Below the pieces are notes generated by a model. That model worked only from the letters and a program-made list of their open reading frames with translations. It was not told where the DNA came from and ran no database searches. Of a stretch of 61,405 bases of DNA, positions 7,545-15,638 are shown piece by piece. A program made the position numbers and the translations under genes. Positions within the stretch are counted from its first letter, which is position 1, and every line of letters starts with the position of its first letter. Origin of the DNA: an uncultured Cardiobacterium sp. Lineage in GTDB: Bacteria; Pseudomonadota; Gammaproteobacteria; Cardiobacteriales; Cardiobacteriaceae. The stretch is taken from assembly GCF_938028825.1 (NCBI RefSeq), contig NZ_CALIZP010000049.1:1-61405 (forward strand), written 5' to 3'.

Positions 7545-10013
7545 TCAGTAGCAGTCCCAGTAGAACCAGGCTTTGTCGAAGCGGCGGGCGGCGAGGTCGG
7601 CGCGGTCGATGTAGAAGGCGCCGACGCCGCTATCGCCCCACAGGATGTTGGTGCAGCTGCCTTCTTCACTGCTGTCGAGCTGGAAGAGCAGCACGCTGTC
7701 GGCGAGCGTGGGGTCATCCGGACGCGGGTCACGCTGGGTAAAGAAGGGGTAGCCGCGCAAGTGGTTGCCATTCTGCGCGCGGGCGATGACGGCGCGCAGG
7801 GTGTCGTCGTCCGGGTCGAAGTTGTGCGCGGCCGCCCAGTCGTCGCGCGACATACCGTAGTGGGCGGCAAAATCGGCGCTGTCGTCAAGGAGGTAGTGTT
7901 CGGCGGGCGGGCGGAAGGTCATGGCGTATTCGCCGTGGACGGGGAAGTACCATGTTCTGTCCGCCGCGTCTGCGGGCGCGTCGTTGAGCGCGCGCATCAC
8001 CGCCAGCAGTACCGGGTTGGCTGCGTGATAGTGCGCGAGGTGGTAGGCGTTGCTGTTTTGTTGCAGGCTGAAGTTGAGCAGCAGGCTGAGTTGGGCGCGG
8101 TTGTCAATGTCGGCAGCGAGCAATGCGGCGCGGTCTTCCGCCCAGAGGCGGCTGTATTCGTCGTCGTGCAGCGAGGCCACGTAGCGGTCGTTGTCGGCGA
8201 TGTAGAGGTCGCGGTATTGCTGCGAAGTTTCCCGCTCGGCGGCGGTTTCTTCAGGGGATTCGCCGTCGTGCAGGGTTTGCGCGAGGAGGTCAAGGGCGGT
8301 TTGCAGCGGGTCGCTTTCGTCGCCGCTGATGTAGCGCCGGATGGCTGCTTGCGCGGCGGGGTCGTCGTCCAGTTGTTCGCCAAATGCTGTGGCAAAGAGG
8401 TCAATGGCGGCGTGGTCGGGGGCAGGCTGCGCGTCCGGATCGGCATAGAAGCCGAGGGTGGCGAAGTGCGCGGCGAGGCGTTCCATACGGCCGGCGAGCA
8501 TGGTTTGTTCCAAGGCACTGATGTGGGCCTGGGTTGCGGGGTCGGCGGCGCGAAAGCTGGTGCGGAAAGCGGCAAGCGTGCGCGGGATATGGGTTTCGAG
8601 GATGGCATCGAGTTCGGAGGCGTCGTGAACCTGCTCTTCCTGAGCGGCAGCGATGATGGCGGCGGCGTTGTCCCGCATAACGCGCCATTCCTCCTGCCAG
8701 ATGGCACTGAGGGCAGGGTCGTGGTAATGGGCGATGAGTTCGTCCTGCATCGCCCAGTCAACGGTGAGGACGGCCTGCGGGTCATGCTGCCAGTATTGTC
8801 GCCAAAGGTTTTGCGCGGCGGGGGCGTTGTCAACGGCGTGGCTGTGCAGGTAGCCGAGGACGCGGTTGAGCTCGGCGTACTGACGCGGGTAGTAGGCGGC
8901 AGGCATGGCATCAAGATCGTCCCAGCAACTGGCGCGGCTGATCCGGTTGGTGGCGGCGGCGCTGCCGATGATGTCGCGCACGCGTGCCTCGCTGCCACTG
9001 AAATGGTCCTGCACGAGGGCGGCGCCGAGGTCGGTGAGGCTGTCCATGCGCAGGCGGCGGTGGTAGCGGTGCGCGCAGCCGCCCTCAAAACCACGCAGGG
9101 CCCCGCGTTCCTGCTGCCAGCAGTGGCTGAGGGCGGCATCATCAATATAGGCGACGAGTTTGTCGCGGCGCGTGAGCCAGGCGGTGATTTCGGCGAGGGG
9201 GTCATGCTGCCAGCGCGCGGCAAAGGCGGCATCCATGTCGGCAAGCAGGGCATCATCCGTCCATTGGGTGGCGCGTACGTCATCCAGCGCGGTGATGCGG
9301 GCGTGAGTCCTGGGACAGGCGGCACGCAGCGCGGCATAGCCGACAGCGCGGTCGGTGAAATCGCGGTGTGCGGCAATCCAGGCACTGCTGTTGTTGTAGA
9401 GGGCGGTACTTTCGGTGTCCCAGGCAGCGGTCAGCGTGGGGTCGTTGAGGGCGCTGACGAGCAAACCGACGGCTTGCAGCCAGCCGTTGAGGCAGGTTTG
9501 CGGGTCTTCCTGCCAGTTTTCGGCCCAGTAATCTTCATCATCGGTGTCGTTATCTGCCGTACCGTCGCCGTCATCTTGGTAGGCGGCGGGGTTTTGCGCG
9601 CGCCAGTGATCGCGGCTGTGCGGAACTGCGGTGGTGTCAGCGAAGTAGGCGCAGCGATAGCCGCGATGGTTACGCAGGTCGGCGTCGTTCATGCCGAAGG
9701 TATCGTCATAACCATCAATGTAGAAAGCAAGCAGACCGTGTTCCGGCAGGCCGATGGTGGCGGCGGCCCCGGCGGGCAGTTCGCCAAGGTTGATTTGCGC
9801 GAGCAGGGCCAGCGGCCGCCCGTGAGCGTTGGCAGGCAGCGGCAGATGCTGCGGCCAGTAGCCGATGCCGCCGACGCGTGAGGCGGTGAGCGGCAGCCCG
9901 GCGGCGGCCGGGGCGAGGCGGTAGGGCAGCGCAGGAATGGCACTGGCGAGGATGTGCGCGACGGCTGCGGCGGGCAGGCGGCGTTCGAGTTGAGCGAGCA
10001 GGTCGGGATGCAT
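7545..10013 (-). CDS. Very large DUF1963 (YwqG-like) protein with a repetitive insertion
   Basis: An 822-aa acidic, Trp- and His-rich protein with no signal peptide or membrane segment. Residues about 45-150 (SRVGGIGYWP, then LALLAQINLGELP) and about 687-822 (GYPFFTQRDPR, then VLLFQLDSSEE, ending WFYWDCY) look like the two halves of a DUF1963/YwqG domain, normally about 250 aa and continuous. Between them are about 540 residues with at least three copies of a unit, YWQHDPQ then L(V/I)A, D-x-ALS, W-x-x-E, at about 162-210, 265-308 and 405-448, and a weaker fourth near 600-640. The ATG at 10013 has GGAG upstream. Stands alone with its own terminator. Function unknown. Confidence 0.8.
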   Translation of the reverse strand: MHPDLLAQLERRLPAAAVAHILASAIPALPYRLAPAAAGLPLTASRVGGIGYWPQHLPLPANAHGRPLALLAQINLGELPAGAAATIGLPEHGLLAFYIDGYDDTFGMNDADLRNHRGYRCAYFADTTAVPHSRDHWRAQNPAAYQDDGDGTADNDTDDEDYWAENWQEDPQTCLNGWLQAVGLLVSALNDPTLTAAWDTESTALYNNSSAWIAAHRDFTDRAVGYAALRAACPRTHARITALDDVRATQWTDDALLADMDAAFAARWQHDPLAEITAWLTRRDKLVAYIDDAALSHCWQQERGALRGFEGGCAHRYHRRLRMDSLTDLGAALVQDHFSGSEARVRDIIGSAAATNRISRASCWDDLDAMPAAYYPRQYAELNRVLGYLHSHAVDNAPAAQNLWRQYWQHDPQAVLTVDWAMQDELIAHYHDPALSAIWQEEWRVMRDNAAAIIAAAQEEQVHDASELDAILETHIPRTLAAFRTSFRAADPATQAHISALEQTMLAGRMERLAAHFATLGFYADPDAQPAPDHAAIDLFATAFGEQLDDDPAAQAAIRRYISGDESDPLQTALDLLAQTLHDGESPEETAAERETSQQYRDLYIADNDRYVASLHDDEYSRLWAEDRAALLAADIDNRAQLSLLLNFSLQQNSNAYHLAHYHAANPVLLAVMRALNDAPADAADRTWYFPVHGEYAMTFRPPAEHYLLDDSADFAAHYGMSRDDWAAAHNFDPDDDTLRAVIARAQNGNHLRGYPFFTQRDPRPDDPTLADSVLLFQLDSSEEGSCTNILWGDSGVGAFYIDRADLAARRFDKAWFYWDCY

Positions 10014-10154
10014 GGCGGTCTCCAAAGATAAGGAGCCACCATTATGCCGTAAGCACGCGCTTTCTCGGCGGGGATGTGCGCCGGCGGGAAATGTGTTTGG
10101 CTGCCGTTGTCTGCGATAAACAGCAGTGGGAAATTTCCGATGAATTGGGCGATT
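10014..10154. other. Short intergenic region
   Basis: Upstream of the DUF1963-type gene; holds its ribosome binding site. No other feature was recognised before the Correia-like element begins. Confidence 0.4.
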
Positions 10155-10307
10155 TATAGTTGTTTCAAATAGAGATGATACGGTGTTGGCGAACCTGACC
10201 GGGCACCCATAAAGATCGCTACGCGATTTTTATGGGAAACCCGCGCCGTACTATCTGTACTGTCTTCGACTAGCCGCCTTGACTCATTCCTATTTGAAAC
10301 GAGCATA
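10155..10307 (+). mobile_element. Correia-like miniature element, copy A (full length)
   Basis: A 153-bp element bounded by inverted ends TATAGTTGTTTCAAATAG and, reverse-complemented from the right, TATGCTCGTTTCAAATAG. The centre is a hairpin (10206-10236) with arms CCCATAAAGATCGC and GCGATTTTTATGGG. The segment GTACTATCTGTACTGTCT at 10248-10265 followed by GCCGCCTTGAC matches, from memory, the core of neisserial Correia repeat enclosed elements, which are also about 150 bp and begin TATAG. No coding capacity. Confidence 0.8.
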
Positions 10308-10361
10308 CCATTGACACGATTTCGGGATTTCCCGAAACACCGGAGGCAGGTCACGGGCGAA

Positions 10362-10392
10362 AAAAAACGCCATGAAACATGGCGTTTTTGCG
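10362..10392 (-). terminator. Terminator after tRNA-Ser
   Basis: On the minus strand, AACGCCATG-TTT-CATGGCGTT is followed by a run of T8, just beyond the CCA end of the tRNA. Confidence 0.85.
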
Positions 10393-10396
10393 TGGT

Positions 10397-10487
10397 TGGC
10401 GGAGAGAGGGGGATTCGAACCCCCGATACGCTATTAACGTATACACACTTTCCAGGCGTGCGCATTCGACCGCTCTGCCATCTCTCC
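10397..10487 (-). tRNA. tRNA-Ser (GGA)
   Basis: A 91-nt class II tRNA with an encoded CCA end. The acceptor arms are GGAGAGA and TCTCTCC with G as discriminator. The T arm is GGGGGTTCGAATCCCCC and the long variable arm is typical of serine tRNAs. The anticodon is GGA in the loop of the CACGCCTGGAAAGTGTG arm, reading UCC and UCU. It follows pnp on the same strand with its own promoter-like hexamer between. Confidence 0.95.
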
Positions 10488-10514
10488 GGGGTTTGTATAG
10501 TAAAACGGGCGCGG

Positions 10515-10520
10515 ATTATA
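10515..10520 (-). promoter_or_regulatory. Candidate -10 element for tRNA-Ser
   Basis: TATAAT on the minus strand overlaps the end of pnp and lies about 28 bases upstream of the tRNA 5' end, a fitting distance for a stable-RNA promoter. A clear -35 was not seen. Confidence 0.45.
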
Positions 10521-12597
10521 GCGGATTTTTGGCCTCTTTGATAGAAAGCCGTACGCGCCCCTGCCGGTCAATTTCCAGTAGTTTGACTTTGACTTCCTGG
10601 CCGATGCTCAATTCGTCTTCGACATTGGTCACGCGGTAGTCGGCGATTTGCGAGACGTGTACCAGCCCCTCTTTGCCGGGCAGGAAGGCGACGAAGGCAC
10701 CGAAATCGGTGATTTTCACCACTTTGGCATCGTAGATGCGGCCGATTTCCGGCTCGGCGGTGATTTCTTCGATGATGCGGCGCGCATTGTCGGCCGCAGT
10801 TTTGTCCACAGCGGCGATTTTGATGGTGCCGTCGTCTTCGATTTCGATGGTGGTACCGGTGCTTTCGGTGATGCTGCGGATGGTTGCGCCACCTTTGCCG
10901 ATGACGTCTTTGATTTTTTCGACATCAATACGCATGGTGGTGAAGCGCGGCGCAAATTCGGAGATTTCCGCACGCGGCGCAGCGATGGCCTGTTTCATCA
11001 CGTCGAGGATGTGCAGGCGTCCTGCCTTGGCCTGGGTCAGCGCCTGCTCCATGATTTCACGGGTAATGCCGTCAATCTTGATGTCCATTTGCAGGGCGGT
11101 TACGCCGTTTACGGAACCGGCAACCTTGAAGTCCATATCGCCGAGGTGGTCTTCGTCGCCCAGAATGTCGGTGAGGACGGTGAAGCGGTCGCCTTCCTTG
11201 ACCAGTCCCATCGCGATTCCTGCCACCGGGGTTTTGACCGGTACGCCCGCATCCATCAAGGCGAGGCTGGTGCCGCAGACGGAGGCCATCGAGCTGGAGC
11301 CGTTGGATTCAGTGATTTCCGAGACGACACGGATGGTGTAGGGGAAGTCGCTTTCTTTGGGCAGGATGGCGGTAACGCCACGGCGCGCCAGGCGGCCGTG
11401 GCCGATTTCGCGACGCTTGGGCGAGCCGACACGGCCGACTTCGCCGACGCTGAACGGCGGGAAGTTGTAGTGCAGCATGAAGATGTCGCGGTATTCGCCG
11501 GTGAGTGCGTCAATGATTTGTGCGTCGCGACCGGTGCCGAGGGTGGCGACAACCAGCGCCTGGGTTTCGCCACGGGTGAAGAGGGCGGAGCCATGCACAC
11601 GCGGCAGGACGCCGGTGCGGATGGTGATGGGGCGGACGGTCACGGTATCGCGGCCGTCAATACGGGGTTCTTTGGCGAGGATGCGGTCACGCACCACGCG
11701 GTATTCGAGTTCGTGCACGGCATTACCGACATCAGCCGCAGTCCAGCCGTCTTCGCTGACGAGAGCGGCTTGAACTTCTTCATGAATGGCGGCAACGGTG
11801 TTTTGCCGTTGGAGTTTGTCGGCGATTTGGTAGGCGGCGATGAGTTTGTCGCGGCTCAGTTCGCGGACTTTGTCGTGCAGGGCTTCGTCTTGCGGTTCGG
11901 CCTGCCAGTCCCAAGCGGGTTTGCCTGCTTTGGAGGCCAGTTCGCGGATGGCGTTGATGGCCGTCTGCATCTGTTCGTGCCCGTACATGACGGCACCGAG
12001 CATGATTTCTTCGGAGAGTTCGTTGGCTTGTGATTCGACCATCAGTACGGCGCTTTCGGTACCGGCGACGACGAGATCAAGGTCGGAATCTTGCAGTTCT
12101 TTATCGGACGGGTTGAGCAGGTAGTTGCCGTTTTTGTAGCCGACGCGCGCGGCGCCGATGGGACCGTTGAACGGCACGCCGGACAGGGCAAGCGCGGCGG
12201 ATGCACCGATCATGGACGGGATGTCCGGGTTTACGTCGGGGTTGACCGACATCACGCTGGCGATGACCTGCACTTCGTTAAAGAAGCCTTCGGGGAAGAG
12301 CGGGCGCAGCGGGCGGTCAATCAGGCGGGATACGAGAGTTTCGTTCTCGCTGGGGCGCCCTTCGCGACGAAAATAGCCGCCGGGAATGCGGCCGGCGGCG
12401 TAGGATTTTTCCTGATAATCAACGGTCAGCGGAAAGAAATCCTGTCCTTCGGCGACGGTCTTTTTCGCCACGGCGGTGACGAGGACGACGGTGCCGTCCA
12501 TATTGACGATTACCGCGCCGTCGGCTTGACGGGCGATTTCGCCGCTTTCCAGGGTGACTTGATGGTTTCCGTAGGTAAAGGTGATGCTTTCTTTCAC
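10516..12597 (-). CDS. pnp: Polynucleotide phosphorylase
   Basis: 3'-to-5' phosphorolytic exoribonuclease of the RNA degradosome, 693 aa. Two RNase PH domains are visible; the second has DIFMLHYNFPPFSVGE and the SNGSSSMASVCG active-site region. A KH domain (DVIGKGGATIRSI, about residue 560) and a C-terminal S1 domain (VKITDFGAFVAFLPGKEGLVH) follow. It lies directly downstream of rpsO, the conserved rpsO-pnp arrangement in which Pnp autoregulates through its leader. Confidence 0.97.
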   Translation of the reverse strand: MKESITFTYGNHQVTLESGEIARQADGAVIVNMDGTVVLVTAVAKKTVAEGQDFFPLTVDYQEKSYAAGRIPGGYFRREGRPSENETLVSRLIDRPLRPLFPEGFFNEVQVIASVMSVNPDVNPDIPSMIGASAALALSGVPFNGPIGAARVGYKNGNYLLNPSDKELQDSDLDLVVAGTESAVLMVESQANELSEEIMLGAVMYGHEQMQTAINAIRELASKAGKPAWDWQAEPQDEALHDKVRELSRDKLIAAYQIADKLQRQNTVAAIHEEVQAALVSEDGWTAADVGNAVHELEYRVVRDRILAKEPRIDGRDTVTVRPITIRTGVLPRVHGSALFTRGETQALVVATLGTGRDAQIIDALTGEYRDIFMLHYNFPPFSVGEVGRVGSPKRREIGHGRLARRGVTAILPKESDFPYTIRVVSEITESNGSSSMASVCGTSLALMDAGVPVKTPVAGIAMGLVKEGDRFTVLTDILGDEDHLGDMDFKVAGSVNGVTALQMDIKIDGITREIMEQALTQAKAGRLHILDVMKQAIAAPRAEISEFAPRFTTMRIDVEKIKDVIGKGGATIRSITESTGTTIEIEDDGTIKIAAVDKTAADNARRIIEEITAEPEIGRIYDAKVVKITDFGAFVAFLPGKEGLVHVSQIADYRVTNVEDELSIGQEVKVKLLEIDRQGRVRLSIKEAKNPL

Positions 12598-12618
12598 GCT
12601 GACTGCCTCGTTTCAGGA

Positions 12619-12885
12619 TTAGCGGCGCAGACCGAGGTCAGCGATGAGCTTGCGGTAGCCGTCGTAGTTGACGCGCTTGAAGTAGTCCAGCAGGCGGCGG
12701 CGCTGGCTGACCATTTTCAGCAGACCGCGACGGGAATGGTGGTCTTTTTTGTGGGTGTCGAAATGCGGTTGCAGTTCGAGGATGCGCGCGGTCAGGAGGG
12801 CAACCTGTACCTCGGTAGAGCCACTGTCTCCTTCTTTGCGTTGGTATTTTTTGATGATTTCGCTTTTTTTCTCAGCGGTAAGCAT
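12619..12885 (-). CDS. rpsO: 30S ribosomal protein S15
   Basis: 88 aa with the conserved segments STEVQVALLTARI, HKKDHHSRRGLLKMVSQRR and LLDYFKRVNYDGY. S15 binds the central domain of 16S rRNA and organises the 30S platform. It is the first gene of the rpsO-pnp operon. The 230 bases upstream (12886-13118) carry the divergent promoter regions for rpsO and the anion transporter; no clear hexamers were chosen. Confidence 0.97.
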   Translation of the reverse strand: MLTAEKKSEIIKKYQRKEGDSGSTEVQVALLTARILELQPHFDTHKKDHHSRRGLLKMVSQRRRLLDYFKRVNYDGYRKLIADLGLRR

Positions 12886-13118
12886 GTTGATAGTCTCCGG
12901 TTAGGTTTCACTGTGCCGATGGCGTTGGGCCTGTGAAAAGAGGGTGGATTTTACGGCGACAGTTACGCAAAAGCAAGGAAGGCGACGGTTGTGGGTAATG
13001 GGTGCCCCGCTTTGCTAAGTCACTGCGATAGTGTTGGAAATTTAGCATTCTCTGCTTCCTTTCATCACTTATGCTGATTTATATTAAGCGCGGGCAATAA
13101 TCATGAGAGGAACCCGTT

Positions 13119-14552
13119 ATGTCTGTTAATTCTCCCGTTACTTCCAACGAAATCAAGGGCTTTTTCCCACCCGGCATCGTGACCGGCCTGGGCATTATCG
13201 CCATTGCTTTCGTCGTCGCCTGGCTATCGTATTCGTATCTGCCGTATAACAACGAGGCCAACAAGGGTCTGGCGCTGCTGATTTTCGTCGCCATCCTCTG
13301 GTTCACCGAAGCGGTGCATATCAGTTTGACCGCCATCATGATCCCGATCGGCGCGCTCTTGCTGCATATGCCGGAGAAGATGAATCCCGACGGCACCGTG
13401 GCCTCGGTCATCACCATGAAATCCGCCCTTGCCGGTTTTGCCGACCCGATTATCTACCTCTTCCTCGGCGGCTTCGCGCTGGCGACGGCGCTGCAAGTGC
13501 AGAAAATCGACAAGAAAATCGCCAACATCATCATCCATGCCGCCGGTTCGAGCATGTTGTGGTCGGTGGTAGGGCTGTGTTTCATCACCGCTTTCCTGTC
13601 GATGTGGATCTCGAACACCGCCACTGCCGCGATGATTCTGCCGCTGGCCATCGGTCTCCTGTCCTCGGTAAACAAAAATGACCGTGGCACGCGCGTTTTC
13701 GTCCTCCTTTCGGTTGCCTATTCCGCCAGTATCGGCGGCATGGGTATGCTGCAAGGCTCGCCGCCGAACGCCATCGCCGCCAAAGAACTCGGCATGGACT
13801 TCGTCGCCTGGATGAAACTCGGCCTGCCCATCACCCTTATCCTGATGCCGGCGATGTTCCTTACCCTCTACATCGTCTGCAAACCGAACTTCAAGCAAAA
13901 AATCCATCAGGGACCGGAAGACCACATCCCGTGGACCAAGCAACGTGTGCTGACGCTTGCCGTCTTCGCCGCTGCCGCTGCGGCGTGGATCTGCGGCAAC
14001 CAAATCAAAAACGCGCTCGGCATCACTTCGCCCGACACCTTTGTTGCCCTCTGCGCCATCATCGCCGTCGTCGTCCTCGGCCTCGCGAGCTGGAAAGACG
14101 TCACCGACAACGCCGACTGGGGCGTACTGCTGCTCTTCGGCGGCGGCATCACCCTGAGCAACGTTCTTGGCGCCTCCGGTGCCTCGCTGGAAATCGGCCA
14201 GATGATTGCCGCCAAACTCGGCCACATCTCGCCCTTCGTGATCATCCTGGTCGTCGCCACCTTCATCATTTTCCTCACCGAATTCACCAGTAACACCGCC
14301 TCCGCCGCGCTGCTGGTGCCGGTCTTTGCCGCCGTCGCCAAAGAAATGGGGATGCCGAAAGAAGTGCTGGTGATGGTCATCGGCATCGGTGCGTCGTGCG
14401 CCTTCATGCTGCCGGTTGCCACCCCGCCGAACGCGCTGGTCATGGGCACGGGCGAAATCAAATCGCGCGACATGTTCGTCGCCGGCCTCGTGCTGAACTT
14501 TGTCAGCATCGCGGTGGTCTCGCTCTTCGCCTACTACGTCATCCTCAAATAA
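13119..14552 (+). CDS. DASS/SLC13-family sodium:dicarboxylate or anion symporter
   Basis: A 477-aa inner-membrane transporter with about 11-12 hydrophobic segments. The two family signature repeats are ISNTATAAMILPLAIGL (about residue 165) and FTSNTASAALLVPVFAAV (about residue 390); in VcINDY the SNT motifs bind sodium and carboxylate. The C terminus has the typical ATPPNALVMGTG segment. Substrate (succinate, citrate, sulfate) cannot be assigned from sequence. A GAGAGG ribosome binding site precedes the ATG at 13119 and a terminator follows. Confidence 0.88.
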   Translation: MSVNSPVTSNEIKGFFPPGIVTGLGIIAIAFVVAWLSYSYLPYNNEANKGLALLIFVAILWFTEAVHISLTAIMIPIGALLLHMPEKMNPDGTVASVITMKSALAGFADPIIYLFLGGFALATALQVQKIDKKIANIIIHAAGSSMLWSVVGLCFITAFLSMWISNTATAAMILPLAIGLLSSVNKNDRGTRVFVLLSVAYSASIGGMGMLQGSPPNAIAAKELGMDFVAWMKLGLPITLILMPAMFLTLYIVCKPNFKQKIHQGPEDHIPWTKQRVLTLAVFAAAAAAWICGNQIKNALGITSPDTFVALCAIIAVVVLGLASWKDVTDNADWGVLLLFGGGITLSNVLGASGASLEIGQMIAAKLGHISPFVIILVVATFIIFLTEFTSNTASAALLVPVFAAVAKEMGMPKEVLVMVIGIGASCAFMLPVATPPNALVMGTGEIKSRDMFVAGLVLNFVSIAVVSLFAYYVILK

Positions 14553-14556
14553 CCTT

Positions 14557-14582
14557 AAAAAGCCCGCTTCGGCGGGCTTTCT
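14557..14582 (+). terminator. Terminator after the SLC13 transporter
   Basis: AAAGCCCGC-TTC-GGCGGGCTTT stem followed by a short T tract, seven bases after the stop codon. Confidence 0.75.
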
Positions 14583-14752
14583 CATCCCTGCGGCAAGCCA
14601 TCCTTCCACCGCTGCGCCTTGCACCGCAGCGGCGCGGCTGCCGCCTGCATCACACGCCTCCCGGCACCAAGCCGCTTTCCCGGTCATCACAAAGCGCGGC
14701 AACAAGAAGCTCTCTCATTTATAACCGCGCGCTTTTCACCACCCGCCCGCTT

Positions 14753-15213
14753 ATGCTGACCGTAGAAAACGCCGCGCTCGTCCTGCACGGCAAAACCCTT
14801 TTGCACGATATTTCCTTCACCCTCACGCCCGGTCGTTTGTACGGCCTTATCGGCCACAACGGCTCCGGCAAATCCAGCCTCATCCGCCTCCTGAGCGGCG
14901 AACTGGCGCCCAGCGGCGGCCGTGTGCTGCTCGACGGGCAAGCCATCCACGCCATGCCGCCGAAGGCGCGGGCACGGCGCATCGCCTATTTGCCGCAGCG
15001 TTTGCCGGAAGCGGCGGATTTTCTCGTGGAGGAACTGGTGATGCTGGGGCGTTTCCCGTGGCAGGGCTGGTTGCAGCGGTCCAGCGGGGAAGACCGCAGT
15101 CTGGTCGCCGCCGCGATGACGCAGACGGCGGTCGTGCCGCTGGCGCAGCAGGCGGTGAACACGCTCTCCGGCGGCGAGCGGCAGCGCGCCTGGCTGGCGA
15201 TGTGCCTCGCGCA
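14753..15213 (+). pseudogene. Siderophore/heme ABC transporter ATPase, C-terminally truncated
   Basis: The frame starts MLTVENAALVLHGKTLLHDI and reads as a FepC/FhuC-like ATPase with Walker A GHNGSGKSSLIR, a Q-loop in AYLPQRLPEA and the signature LSGGERQRAWLAMCLAQ. After that the expected Walker B (LLDEPTS) and the rest of the domain are missing; the frame continues as unrelated residues into a TonB-receptor fragment in another frame. Loss of Walker B makes an active ATPase very unlikely. The first 200 bases upstream (14583-14752) hold only a TTATAA-like motif. Confidence 0.75.
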
Positions 15214-15317
15214 GCAGAGTGCCTGTCTGCAACGGGTGGAACGCGTCCTCTTCCACGCCCCGGACAGCCTGCCGCGCAGTCTCATCGCTCTCACCCTTGC
15301 CAGCAGCCAGCAGTGCG

Positions 15318-15554
15318 ACCGCTGCCGACATCGGCCTCGCTTCCATCACCATCCGCAGCACTCCAAGCAACGGCAGCGAAGGCGGCTATGCCCTGGTTGA
15401 CCTAATGGCGCGTTACCAAATCAACGACCAACTCTCGGCGCAGCTCAACGTGGAAAACCTCTTTAACAAAAAATACCGCGACCAGTACGGTTGGGGGCAA
15501 TACGGCTACGGCAGCCCGCGCTACATCAGCGCGAGCTTCCGCTACGAATTCTGA
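15318..15554 (+). pseudogene. TonB-dependent siderophore receptor, C-terminal fragment
   Basis: About 78 codons encode the last strands of an outer-membrane receptor: GGYALVDLMARYQIND, QLNVENLFNKKYRDQYG, then a C-terminal YGSPRYISASFRYEF ending in the terminal aromatic Phe of the BAM signal. Receptors of this type are about 700 aa; the plug and most of the barrel are absent. It abuts the truncated ABC ATPase, as expected if a deletion fused the two ends of an iron-siderophore locus. Confidence 0.75.
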
Positions 15555-15593
15555 GCGGACACCCTGCGAAAGAGGCGGCGGTCGGCCGCCCAC

Positions 15594-15625
15594 AAAAAAA
15601 CCACCGCGCAGGCGGTGGTTTTTTG
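15594..15625. terminator. Bidirectional terminator between receptor fragment and gltS
   Basis: Stem ACCACCGC/GCGGTGGT at 15600-15619 flanked by A7 on the left and T6 on the right; it works for the plus-strand remnant and for gltS on the minus strand. Confidence 0.88.
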
Positions 15626-15638
15626 TGTCCCGTCCGTT

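Noticed and set aside
7491..9881. 796-codon plus-strand frame opposite the DUF1963-type gene
   Set aside because: The minus-strand gene has a ribosome binding site, terminator and recognisable DUF1963 segments; the plus-strand frame has none.
10311..10541. Small plus-strand open frames across the tRNA-Ser gene
   Set aside because: They are translations of the antisense strand of a tRNA and its terminator.
14396..15400. One intact 334-aa ABC protein
   Set aside because: Residues before 14753 are a shadow of the SLC13 gene end and terminator region, and Walker B is missing after the signature motif.
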